Part shown: positions 52,574 to 59,596 of the stretch, piece by piece
Numbering within the stretch: the first letter of the stretch is position 1
Layout: every line of letters begins with the position of its first letter
NCBI GenBank assembly: GCA_001512785.1
Contig: LFSQ01000011.1
Location: 1-59,596 of the forward strand
Length of the DNA: 59,596 bases
From: Syntrophomonas sp. DTU019
GTDB taxonomy: Bacteria; Bacillota; Syntrophomonadia; Syntrophomonadales; Syntrophomonadaceae
Direction of reading: 5' to 3'
The notes under the pieces: generated by a model
What the model saw: only the letters and a program-made list of their open reading frames with translations
Told to the model about the DNA's origin: nothing
Databases searched by the model: none
Program-made: the position numbers and the translations under genes

Positions 52574-52603
52574 ATTATAAAAGCATGTATGTTTATAAAA
52601 CAA
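52574..52603 (-). promoter_or_regulatory. Promoter of the marR gene
   Basis: TTGTTT (52603-52598), an 18-base spacer and TATAAT (52579-52574) on the minus strand. The -10 is perfect, the -35 partial. Confidence 0.6.
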
Positions 52604-52704
52604 GCCAATTTCGCTCGAAATCAGCATTTTGGCCGGTATCTCGTCTTAATTCGCTAAATATGCCGCTTGGTAGGGCTGCCCCTTTTCAGTGTTCAGGAAA
52701 TACC

Positions 52705-52733
52705 TTGAAGTATAGCCCGCTTCGTGCTATCTT
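52705..52733 (+). promoter_or_regulatory. Promoter of trpS
   Basis: TTGAAG, a 17-base spacer and TATCTT precede a leader of about 245 bases to the trpS start. The match is fair. Confidence 0.5.
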
Positions 52734-52908
52734 ATTAGCATCGCAGCGTTGACCGAGAATGAGCAATTAAAGAGACACAGCAATCCACAGGCCAAGCACC
52801 GGATTCGGGCCTAATTGGATCTTCACAGCGTTGTCCGGCTAAAGTCAACTTGCATTAATGCCGGTTTCCAGGCAGGGTACATCACAGCCGGACTCGGGAG
52901 TACTAGGG

Positions 52909-52950
52909 CAAGACTACGCAGCCTCCGTGTCTTGAGGTATGGGGGCTTTT
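52909..52950 (+). terminator. Attenuator-like hairpin set in the trpS leader
   Basis: A Rho-independent terminator (AGCCTCC at 52920-52926 with GGGGGCT at 52941-52947, then TTT) overlaps an alternative hairpin in which CAAGAC (52909-52914) pairs perfectly with GTCTTG (52929-52934). The two overlap, with GTCTTG lying in the terminator loop, so forming one should weaken the other. The gene is an aminoacyl-tRNA synthetase, so a T-box or other attenuator is plausible, but I cannot match the T-box consensus. Confidence 0.6.
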
Positions 52951-52986
52951 ATATTGGGACAAATTGTGTAGTAGGGGGTATGAACT

Positions 52987-54009
52987 ATGACTGACAAGAA
53001 AAAGCGCATCTTGACCGGTGACAGGCCTACCGGGAAGCTGCATCTTGGTCATTATGTGGGCAGTTTGGCCAATCGGGTAAGGTTGCAGCATGATTACGAG
53101 AGTTTCATCATTATTGCCGATGTTCAGGCCCTGACCACGCATTGGGAGAAAGATGAAAACCTCTGCCGGGATATATACGAGATTACCCTGGACTACCTGG
53201 CAGCCGGATTAGACCCCCAGCTGGCAACCATATTCTTACAGAGCATGATCCCCGAAATCCATGAATTAACCATGTATTTCGCCATGTTTACCTCGGTAAA
53301 TGTCCTGCGCCACAACCCCACCGTGAAGAGTGAAGCGGCTCAACATGGCTTTAAGGATATGACTTATGGCTTTCTGGGGTATCCTTTAAGCCAGGCTGCT
53401 GACATCAGCATATTCAAAGCTCATCTGGTGCCGGTGGGTGAGGATCAAATTCCCCATATCGAACTGGCGCGCAAAATCGTAAGGCGTTTTAATGATATAT
53501 ACCAGCCAGTGCTGGTAGAGCCGGAAGCCCTGGTGGGTTCCACCCCCCGCCTGGTGGGTCTGGATGGCAAGAACAAGATGAGCAAAAGCCTGAATAACGC
53601 GGTCTATTTATCGGATCCGCCTGAGGTGGTGCATGAAAAGGTTAGAAATGCGGTTACCGACCCGGCCCGTATTCGCAAAACCGATCCGGGGCACCCTGAG
53701 GTTTGCACGGTTTATGAATACCACCGCGTTTTTAATGCCGGGGAGCTTGCGGCTATAGAGTCGGACTGCCGGCAGGGCAAGATCGGCTGCGTAGCCTGCA
53801 AAAAGAACCTGGCGGCGGTAATCAACCGGCTGCTCGAGCCGATGCGCGAGATCAGGCAGCATTACGAGGCCCGGCCGGACGAGGTGAGGGATATCCTCAT
53901 AACCGGGACCGCCAGAGCACATCAAGTAGCTAAAGAAACCATGGCCGAAGTCAGGGAAGCCATGAAAATAAACTATTTTGAGCATGAGTTTCCGGCATCC
54001 TGCTCTTGA
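52987..54009 (+). CDS. trpS: Tryptophanyl-tRNA synthetase
   Basis: TrpS charges tRNA-Trp. The 340-residue class I synthetase has the HIGH-like PTGKLHLGHYVGSL and KMSKS as GKNKMSKSLNN. Residues such as VGEDQIPHIELARKI are family standard. GGGGG lies nine bases before the ATG. It is preceded by a leader of about 245 bases with an attenuator. It is the only plus-strand gene with a long regulatory leader in the window. Confidence 0.96.
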   Translation: MTDKKKRILTGDRPTGKLHLGHYVGSLANRVRLQHDYESFIIIADVQALTTHWEKDENLCRDIYEITLDYLAAGLDPQLATIFLQSMIPEIHELTMYFAMFTSVNVLRHNPTVKSEAAQHGFKDMTYGFLGYPLSQAADISIFKAHLVPVGEDQIPHIELARKIVRRFNDIYQPVLVEPEALVGSTPRLVGLDGKNKMSKSLNNAVYLSDPPEVVHEKVRNAVTDPARIRKTDPGHPEVCTVYEYHRVFNAGELAAIESDCRQGKIGCVACKKNLAAVINRLLEPMREIRQHYEARPDEVRDILITGTARAHQVAKETMAEVREAMKINYFEHEFPASCS

Positions 54010-54146
54010 GCAGGCTGAGGCTTACCAACTGACAGCAGCAGGAATTTATGATCCGACAACCATGCTTCGGATTTATCCGGCATTGTACAGGATATCCAAT
54101 ACAGGTACAATTATTCTATATTTGATGTTTTTCAGGGAGTGAAAAT

Positions 54147-54584
54147 ATGCAGTCCGTCAGGGAATTCAGGTTGACACTGGTAAAACAAGACCGGCATCTG
54201 CGCTTGCCGACTGTAACCTCAATAATCGCGGTACAGAATCTATATGATATTCTCTTCCAGTATATTATAGACCCCGAGCAGGAAAGCCGCCTTAAACAAC
54301 TGATCGCTTTAATGGAGGCTCATATTAAAAGCAAGAGCAGGGCCCCTTTTTCCATACCGATGGAGGATCTGGACTTCCTGGGCGAAGGCCTGGAGGAGTT
54401 AAAGCTGCTGAATTGGGCTGAGGTGGAAGTGGCTGTGTTCCGTTTGGAGGTTTTGGGAGAGGAAGAGCCTGCTGACGCTGACCTGGAGGCTATTTTTGAT
54501 CTCTTAGAAGGGCTGTTGACGTTTAAGCGGGTCGAGGACAGCGATCTCATCTATGTATACCCTTCCCGGCTAAGCCTGTTCTGA
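54147..54584 (+). CDS. Acidic protein of unknown function, 145 residues
   Basis: I do not recognise this protein. It starts MQSVREFRLTLVKQDRHLRL with GGGAGTG before the ATG and is rich in Glu and Leu, with helical stretches (YDILFQYIIDPEQESRLKQL and LEAIFDLLEGLL). There is no membrane helix or signal peptide. It lies between trpS and the convergent speB with no family hint. Its codon use and ribosome site suggest a real gene. Confidence 0.65.
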   Translation: MQSVREFRLTLVKQDRHLRLPTVTSIIAVQNLYDILFQYIIDPEQESRLKQLIALMEAHIKSKSRAPFSIPMEDLDFLGEGLEELKLLNWAEVEVAVFRLEVLGEEEPADADLEAIFDLLEGLLTFKRVEDSDLIYVYPSRLSLF

Positions 54585-54608
54585 TTATCCCGTCAGAATA
54601 GTTCTCAT

Positions 54609-55475
54609 TTAAAAGGCCAGCAATGCCTCTCTGATTATCTTGGCACCCAGTATGGAGGTATTGTCGCCGGTTTCATAAGGGGGGGCTACCTCCACCAAAT
54701 CAAAACCCACCACATCAAGCTCCGCCAGGGAAAGCAGTACCTGCAGCAGTTCCCGGGAAGAGAAACCGCCCGGTTCGGGGGTGCCGGTACCCGGGGCGAA
54801 AGCCGGGTCCAAAACGTCGATATCCAGGGTAATATATACCGGGCGCCGGCCTATGTGCTGTTTAACCTCATCCACCGCAGTCGACAACCGGTCAAGATAG
54901 AGCATGGTATGGGCTGCGGCAAATAGCAGTTCATCCTCTGTAGCCGAACGAATACCCAGTTGATACAGGCGCTGTGGGCCGATAAGCTCAACCACCTGCC
55001 TCATCACGGTGGCATGCGACAATTGCTCCCCCAAATACTCCTCTCTGAGGTCAGCGTGAGCATCCAACTGCACCACCACCAGATCAGGGTAATACTTGCG
55101 ATAAGCCTTGATAACCGGCAGCGACACCAGGTGTTCTCCACCTATGCACAGGGTGCGCTTACCCTGCGCCAAAATGGCATCCACAGTCTGCTCGATACGC
55201 TTGAGGCTCTCCACCACATTGCCAAAAGGGATGACGACATCGCCGCCATCATAAAAATTGATGTCTAACAGGGAGCGGTTTTGATATATACTGAATTCTT
55301 CAAGTACTTCCGATACCCCGCGTATGCGGGCCGGTCCCAGCCTGGCTCCCGGCCTGAAACTGGTGGTGGAATCCATGGGCAGGCCGATAATTACCCTGGA
55401 ACATGCCTCAAAATCAGGGTTTGCGCCCATAAAACCCAAGTTCTTTTCCAGAAAAGGCAGCTTGCTTTCCCGCAT
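54609..55475 (-). CDS. speB: Agmatinase
   Basis: SpeB hydrolyses agmatine to putrescine and urea. The 288-residue ureohydrolase has the metal-binding motifs GGEHLV, QLDAHADLR and TLDIDVLDPAFAPGTGTPEPGG. It follows speE by three bases and completes the arginine-to-putrescine branch with the decarboxylase upstream. Confidence 0.95.
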   Translation of the reverse strand: MRESKLPFLEKNLGFMGANPDFEACSRVIIGLPMDSTTSFRPGARLGPARIRGVSEVLEEFSIYQNRSLLDINFYDGGDVVIPFGNVVESLKRIEQTVDAILAQGKRTLCIGGEHLVSLPVIKAYRKYYPDLVVVQLDAHADLREEYLGEQLSHATVMRQVVELIGPQRLYQLGIRSATEDELLFAAAHTMLYLDRLSTAVDEVKQHIGRRPVYITLDIDVLDPAFAPGTGTPEPGGFSSRELLQVLLSLAELDVVGFDLVEVAPPYETGDNTSILGAKIIREALLAF

Positions 55476-55478
55476 TTG

Positions 55479-56303
55479 TCAATCCTCAATTATCCGCCGT
55501 ACAAAACCGGGCAGCCTGAAGGCTGCTTCATGTACCTGGGGATTATAGTATTTGCATCCTTGGTGATGAGAAGACACTGGACAGACGGGGTTATACCGTT
55601 TGGAACCTATGGTAAAACTCCACAAGCCGCTGGGATAGGTAGGGATGCTGGCCAGGTATAATTCGGTAATCGGGAAGCTCTGCTTTATGCCCTGATAAGC
55701 CATTTTAATCACATCCGCATTGAAAAAAGGCGATTCGCTCTGCACTACCAGCATGCCGTCTTCCTTCAGCGATGAATAAACATCCCGGTAGAATTCGGGT
55801 GAAAAGAGCTTTACCGCCGGGCCTACCGGCTCAGTGGAATCGACAATCACTATATCGAAACAGGCCTGGTTTTCCTTGACATATTCGGTCCCGTCTCTTA
55901 TGATGAGCTCGGCTTTGGGATGGCTGAAAGCGCAGCATAACTCAGGGAAAAAGTCCCGCGAGGCTTGAACCACCTCTTCGTCAATCTCCACCAGAACGCC
56001 TCTTTTTACCCCCGGATGGCCTACCACTTCACGCAAGGTACCGCCATCACCACCCCCGATGATGAGTACCTGTTCCGGGTGGGGATGTGCATTTAAAGCT
56101 ACCAGGGAGATCATTTCGTGATATACCCATTCATCCTGTTCTGTAGTCTGAACCATTCCGTCCAACAGCAGCATCCTGCCGAACTGTTCGGTTTCAACCA
56201 CAGCCAGGTGCTGAAAACGGGTTCGCCTAGCCCTTAGGGTCTGGGTGACTTTGCAGCTAAAACCCAAGGCGGGGGTTTGATATTCGGTTACCCACAGTTC
56301 CAA
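55479..56303 (-). CDS. speE: Spermidine synthase
   Basis: SpeE transfers aminopropyl from decarboxylated SAM to putrescine. The 274-residue protein has LIIGGGDGGTLREV, the Asp-containing VIVDSTEPVGPA and LLLDGMVQTTEQDEWVYHE. A TTG start follows GGAGG by seven bases. It lies between the arginine decarboxylase and speB, and uses the product of the unlinked speD. Confidence 0.96.
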   Translation of the reverse strand: MELWVTEYQTPALGFSCKVTQTLRARRTRFQHLAVVETEQFGRMLLLDGMVQTTEQDEWVYHEMISLVALNAHPHPEQVLIIGGGDGGTLREVVGHPGVKRGVLVEIDEEVVQASRDFFPELCCAFSHPKAELIIRDGTEYVKENQACFDIVIVDSTEPVGPAVKLFSPEFYRDVYSSLKEDGMLVVQSESPFFNADVIKMAYQGIKQSFPITELYLASIPTYPSGLWSFTIGSKRYNPVCPVSSHHQGCKYYNPQVHEAAFRLPGFVRRIIED

Positions 56304-56349
56304 AGATAATCCTCCTAACCATTTCCAGATAGCGGCTTATAACCTGCAT

Positions 56350-56811
56350 TTAATACCATAGAGGAACCGCTGCGAATGCACAGCCGATCTTTTCCACCAC
56401 ATGTTCAGTGGCTACGATCTTTATGTCGGCAAGTTCAAGATTTCGTATGGCAAAGGCCTCTTTTACCATTTTTTCTACCATCATTTCCGCTTCCGCCTGG
56501 CTGCAGTGGCCTTCATATTCCATGATGACCCCAAAGCCATTGTTTTTTTGTACACCTACTGCTACTGCTGCAGCTATTCTGGTGCCTGGCTCCGAGCAGA
56601 TAATGGTGCCGTAAGCGATGGGCAGAAGAGAGCCTTCGGGTATGATCAGTTCCGGGCAGTACTGGCAACCAGGCGGCAGTATACTGCTGACTTTCAACAA
56701 ATTGGTGTTCCCCACCCGGGCCTTTAACAATGCGCCATCGAAAGCGGTGAGTTCTGTTTCTCCTTCGCACGAAGCCGCAGTTAAAAAGTATTTCTTGGGC
56801 AATGGAAGCAT
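56350..56811 (-). CDS. pdaD: Pyruvoyl-dependent arginine decarboxylase
   Basis: This 153-residue enzyme makes agmatine from arginine. Self-cleavage in LLKVSSILPPGC generates a pyruvoyl group from Ser, as in the archaeal and chlamydial enzymes. NNGFGVIMEYEG and the Glu in it belong to the active site. It is first in pdaD-speE-speB with a consensus promoter and GGGGAGG site. Using this rather than a PLP-type decarboxylase is less common in Bacteria. Confidence 0.9.
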   Translation of the reverse strand: MLPLPKKYFLTAASCEGETELTAFDGALLKARVGNTNLLKVSSILPPGCQYCPELIIPEGSLLPIAYGTIICSEPGTRIAAAVAVGVQKNNGFGVIMEYEGHCSQAEAEMMVEKMVKEAFAIRNLELADIKIVATEHVVEKIGCAFAAVPLWY

Positions 56812-56846
56812 CGCTGCACCTCCCCATATTTAGTGACAACAGGTAT

Positions 56847-56874
56847 ATTATATCCCAATGGGAGTTAAAATCAA
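56847..56874 (-). promoter_or_regulatory. Promoter of pdaD-speE-speB
   Basis: TTGATT (56874-56869), a 16-base spacer and TATAAT (56852-56847) on the minus strand, 35 bases before the pdaD start. A good match to a sigma-A promoter. Confidence 0.7.
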
Positions 56875-56902
56875 CCCAATTCACAAAGCAGGCAGGGCAT
56901 AA

Positions 56903-56926
56903 TTAAAGCCCGGTGTTTACCGGGCT
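56903..56926 (-). terminator. Terminator of lysR (suf operon end)
   Basis: AGCCCGGT pairs with ACCGGGCT around GTTT, followed on the minus strand by TTTAATTATG. The stem overlaps the lysR stop by one or two bases. It separates the suf operon from pdaD. Confidence 0.7.
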
Positions 56927-57821
56927 AGAGATCATGTTGCCACTGTTTTATGAAATCCAGGAAGGTATTGACCGATTTACGGCGCGATTTTTGCCGCGGA
57001 TAGATGACATATATGTGGCGGTTGCTGCTGGTTTCAGCTATGCTTAAACTGCTTATGCGGGCCGGTGCCAGCCTCTTGACCGCCCAGGACGAGACAATTG
57101 AGATACCCATACCCGATTCCACCGCGGCCAGAACCGCTTCAGTGCTGCCGGCTTCCATGTAAACATTGAGCTCTTCCTTCTTTATGCCACAGGACAAGAG
57201 CATTTCCTCAACCGCTTTTCTGGTTCCGGACCCCTTTTCTCTAAATATCCAGCGCTCATGAACCAGGTCCGGCAGGGCTACCTGTGCTGAGCCAGCCAGC
57301 CTGTGTTCTGCCGGCACCACTACCACCAGCTCATCTTCCAACCACTGAAAACCCTCAATTTTTCGTACATTCATCCATCCACCCACTATGCCCAGATCCA
57401 GAACCCGGTCTGCCACCAGGTTGATAACCTTCTCCGTGTCAGCGATCTCCATGGACAGGGTGATGCTCGGATAATGATCCTTAAAGTCTTTTAACAGGCG
57501 GGGCAGAATGTACTGTCCGGGTATGGTACTGGCACCGATGTATAAGGTCCCTTTGCGCCCGTCGGCAATTTCCTCCATGGCTTTCTCAGTCTTATCCATG
57601 GCCTTGATGACCTCACGGGCACAATGGTACAGGGTTTCACCTGCCTCGGTGGTCTTGAGGCGACGACCCGACCTTTCCAAAAGCAGTACCCCGAACATAT
57701 CCTCCAAAGACTGTATCTGCTTGGTCACCGCCGGTTGGGATAAACCGAATTCGTCAGCCGTGCGCGACAAATTCTGCGTTTCTACAACTTTTACATAGGT
57801 TTTCAACAGGTTGAGATTCAT
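56925..57821 (-). CDS. LysR family transcriptional regulator
   Basis: The 298-residue regulator starts MNLNLLKTYVKVVETQNLSR at 57821; the upstream in-frame start is not needed. The helix-turn-helix is TADEFGLSQPAVTKQIQSLE, and the C-terminal half is a substrate-binding-like effector domain. It lies 28 bases after sufB in the same direction, so it may be in the suf operon. The effector is unknown. A role in cysteine or sulfur supply would fit its place but is inferred. Confidence 0.9.
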   Translation of the reverse strand: MNLNLLKTYVKVVETQNLSRTADEFGLSQPAVTKQIQSLEDMFGVLLLERSGRRLKTTEAGETLYHCAREVIKAMDKTEKAMEEIADGRKGTLYIGASTIPGQYILPRLLKDFKDHYPSITLSMEIADTEKVINLVADRVLDLGIVGGWMNVRKIEGFQWLEDELVVVVPAEHRLAGSAQVALPDLVHERWIFREKGSGTRKAVEEMLLSCGIKKEELNVYMEAGSTEAVLAAVESGMGISIVSSWAVKRLAPARISSLSIAETSSNRHIYVIYPRQKSRRKSVNTFLDFIKQWQHDL

Positions 57822-57849
57822 TGCTTCACCAGCCCAGAAGTTAAAGGAA

Positions 57850-58773
57850 TTAACGCAAAAAGCCTTCAATAATGGTATCGATGGCCTGTTGTTCAGTCAG
57901 TCCCAAAGACATCAGCTTGATCAGTTGTTCGCCGGCAATCTTCCCTATAGCGGCCTCATGAGTCAGAACCGCGTTGGTATCTTCGGCCACCAGTTGGGGA
58001 ATAGCCTTTATCTTGGACTGGTCCATGATAATGGCATCGCATTCCACGTGGCCGGTACATTCAGCCCTGCCAATCAATGCGGCCTTGAATACCTGGGTGG
58101 AATTCTCTTTGGCTACCGAACGGGACAACACCTGCCCGGTTCCCCCCTGGCCTTCTATATACATCTCCACATGGGATTCGGCATGCTGATCCCCGTGTGT
58201 GAGCAGGCGTTCGACCATCTTCACATAGCCTTTTTCCTGAATATGCACCGTGGTGGTGCGCACCGCATCATCCACCCCGGCGATTTGCACCATTTCCATC
58301 TCAATGAGGGCACCTTCCGCAACCTGAACGGTGGTGGTCGGATTGAGGATTCTTTTGCCCTCACCGCTGCCTTCACCATAGTGCTTCTCTACATATTTTA
58401 ATTTGCTGTAGGGGTGAAGGATAAACTCATGTATGCCGTCATGCTGTGAATTCATGTGGCTGGAGTTGTGTATGCCGCAGCCGGCAATAATGGTAACTTC
58501 AGCATGCTCGCCGATAATAAAGGTGTTGTAGACCAGGTCTTTTAATCCGGATTTGGTGAGGATTACCGGAACATGCACGGTTTCCCCCTTGGTGCCGGGT
58601 GCAACTGTCAAATCGAAGCCCGGCTTGTCCTGTTTGGGGATAATCTGAATATTGGGCGAGGAGTGACGCAGAGCCGGACTGCCATCGATGCGGATGTTGA
58701 CGGCCCCTTTAGGCACTCCATCCAGATTAGCTATGGTTTTGAGAAGGTTTGTCTCAATTTCACCGAATTTCAT
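57850..58773 (-). CDS. sufB: SufB/SufD family Fe-S cluster scaffold protein
   Basis: The 307-residue protein is the beta-helix core of the SufBCD complex, with GGTGQVLSRSVAKENST and HVECDAIIMDQSKIKAIPQL segments and VLTHEAAIGKIAGEQL near the end. The ATG at 58773 follows GGGGAA by eight bases. It is short compared with SufB of proteobacteria and lacks a long N-terminal domain. With sufC alone it forms a minimal SufBC system like those of anaerobes. It overlaps sufC by 14 bases. Confidence 0.9.
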   Translation of the reverse strand: MKFGEIETNLLKTIANLDGVPKGAVNIRIDGSPALRHSSPNIQIIPKQDKPGFDLTVAPGTKGETVHVPVILTKSGLKDLVYNTFIIGEHAEVTIIAGCGIHNSSHMNSQHDGIHEFILHPYSKLKYVEKHYGEGSGEGKRILNPTTTVQVAEGALIEMEMVQIAGVDDAVRTTTVHIQEKGYVKMVERLLTHGDQHAESHVEMYIEGQGGTGQVLSRSVAKENSTQVFKAALIGRAECTGHVECDAIIMDQSKIKAIPQLVAEDTNAVLTHEAAIGKIAGEQLIKLMSLGLTEQQAIDTIIEGFLR

Positions 58774-59509
58774 AAGCCATTTCCCCACTGCACATTTCTT
58801 TCATTTTACATTCAATCTCATCTTTAATATGCGGCCAGATCTCTTCCGGAGTGCCCCGATGCACCACCATACCATCCTCCAGCACCAACACCTCATCACA
58901 GATATGGAGCATATTCTCATTATGAGTAATGATAATGGTAACCAAATCGGGTTTTCTCTTGTAACGGCCCACGATCACCGCGATCAGCTTCTGAATAGTC
59001 CATAAATCAACCCCCGCTTCAGGTTCATCCATAATGCTGACAACCGCCTCCCGGGCCAGTGTCTGCGCGATTTCAATGCGCTTCATCTCCCCGCCGCTCA
59101 ATCCCGGGCCCACATCGCGATCCAGATAATCCTCCGGGCATAAGCCCACATCGCGCAGGGTGCTGCGCAAGTGCAGGTTGTCAATCCCCGGACGGGCAAT
59201 ATTGATAAGATCTTTGACGGTTAAGCCCTTAAAGCGGGGTGGTTGCTGGAAGGCGTAAGCAATTCCCAGTTGGGCCCTTTCGCTGATACTCAGGGCGGTA
59301 ATATCCTGGTCCTGCAGGTAAATATGCCCCTGACTGGGCATGTATATCCCCATGATGAGCTTGGCTAAAGAGGTCTTGCCTCCTCCATTGGGTCCGGTAA
59401 TGCCATATACCTTGCCGGCGACAAATTCTGCGTTTATACCGCGAATAATCTCACGGTTCTCGCCATGATTATCCCCCACTACCATGGTCAAATTTTCCAG
59501 TCTCAGCAT
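58760..59509 (-). CDS. sufC: SufC Fe-S assembly ATPase
   Basis: SufC is the ABC-type ATPase that drives scaffold changes in Fe-S assembly. The 249 residues have Walker A GPNGGGKTS, the signature LSGGEMKRIEIAQTL and Walker B VSIMDEPEAGVD. It starts the operon, with GGAGG before the ATG and a TATAAT-type promoter overlapped by an inverted repeat. Confidence 0.95.
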   Translation of the reverse strand: MLRLENLTMVVGDNHGENREIIRGINAEFVAGKVYGITGPNGGGKTSLAKLIMGIYMPSQGHIYLQDQDITALSISERAQLGIAYAFQQPPRFKGLTVKDLINIARPGIDNLHLRSTLRDVGLCPEDYLDRDVGPGLSGGEMKRIEIAQTLAREAVVSIMDEPEAGVDLWTIQKLIAVIVGRYKRKPDLVTIIITHNENMLHICDEVLVLEDGMVVHRGTPEEIWPHIKDEIECKMKEMCSGEMAYEIR

Positions 59510-59538
59510 AATAGAGAACCTCCTGCTGGGTTATGACG

Positions 59539-59573
59539 ATTATAGGTATATATTAGCATAACTATTAGTTATG
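59539..59573 (-). promoter_or_regulatory. suf promoter overlapped by a 7-3-7 inverted repeat
   Basis: TATAAT (59544-59539) on the minus strand is a perfect -10. The expected -35 place lies inside the perfect inverted repeat CATAACT-ATT-AGTTATG at 59557-59573, and no consensus -35 is seen there. A repressor or activator of the Rrf2/IscR type, or another iron or redox regulator, could bind it to control sufCB. The regulator gene is not in the window. Confidence 0.6.
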
Positions 59574-59596
59574 AGTCTAACCCATCCCGCTCAAGG

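Noticed and set aside
52740-52950. Standard T-box riboswitch before trpS
   Set aside because: I could not find the AGGGUGG-type T-box or a clear specifier loop; only the terminator and competing stem are supported.
1-59596. tRNA, rRNA, CRISPR, insertion sequence or prophage
   Set aside because: I looked for clover-leaf ends, repeated spacers, transposase frames and integrases and saw none.

Overview
The window is a densely packed, mostly minus-strand piece of a bacterial chromosome. It points to a spore-forming, strictly anaerobic, syntrophic fatty-acid oxidiser of the Bacillota, close to Syntrophomonas (Syntrophomonadaceae). The grounds are sporulation genes (spoIVA, spoIIP, a YIEGIA-family gene); a contiguous etfB-etfA-membrane Fe-S oxidoreductase locus (ETF:menaquinone oxidoreductase type) as known from S. 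wolfei; a four-subunit 2-oxoacid:ferredoxin oxidoreductase; a siroheme-dependent heme pathway; a minimal SufCB system; and no aerobic functions. This is gene-content inference; no 16S rRNA gene is present.

Layout. 0.1-16.8 kb is one long minus-strand housekeeping and sporulation cluster, read from aroA through cmk, plsC, ispH-S1 fusion, fmdB, mobA, fni, DUF1614, spoIIP, YIEGIA, YIEGIA partner, two DUF3189 genes (the second broken), DUF512 radical SAM, der, plsY and gpsA to a clear terminator, then spoIVA. 17.0-21.8 kb is a branched-chain amino acid ABC importer (livK-H-M-G) with an EamA transporter where livF would be. 22.1-26.5 kb is a mixed block: CBS-ACT protein, DAHP synthase lacking its regulatory domain, nitrilase-family amidase, YjbQ, AroH chorismate mutase, HutP homologue and a membrane-anchored protein. 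26.6-29.9 kb is korDABC preceded by a MinD-like ATPase without a normal start codon. 30.2-31.7 kb holds an unknown gene, a probable cobT relic and a pseudouridine synthase. 32.1-36.0 kb is etfBA-EMO. 36.5-46.4 kb is a complete ten-gene heme operon. 46.5-51.2 kb holds tatA, tatC and prenylquinone genes. 51.5-56.8 kb contains speD, marR, trpS, an unknown gene and the arginine-to-spermidine operon. 56.9-59.6 kb is sufC-sufB-lysR.

How it fits together. ETF collects acyl-CoA dehydrogenase electrons, and the membrane Fe-S protein passes them to menaquinone, whose side chain and ring prenylation could come from the hepT/ubiX/ubiA group. Heme made by the alternative pathway would supply the b-type hemes of that protein. 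Kor, Suf and SpoIVA/SpoIIP fit an anaerobic, Fe-S-rich spore former. Polyamines are made from arginine by two self-processing pyruvoyl enzymes, SpeB and SpeE.

Sequence-level surprises are two genes whose reading frames lack any ATG/GTG/TTG start (fni, probable AUU start; the MinD-like gene, probable AUU or GUU), a DUF3189 gene cut by one in-frame TGA, a cobT fragment, and several untested regulatory structures: an inverted repeat over the suf promoter, an attenuator before trpS, and folded RNA between hemL and etfB. No tRNA, rRNA, CRISPR array, insertion sequence or prophage was seen.
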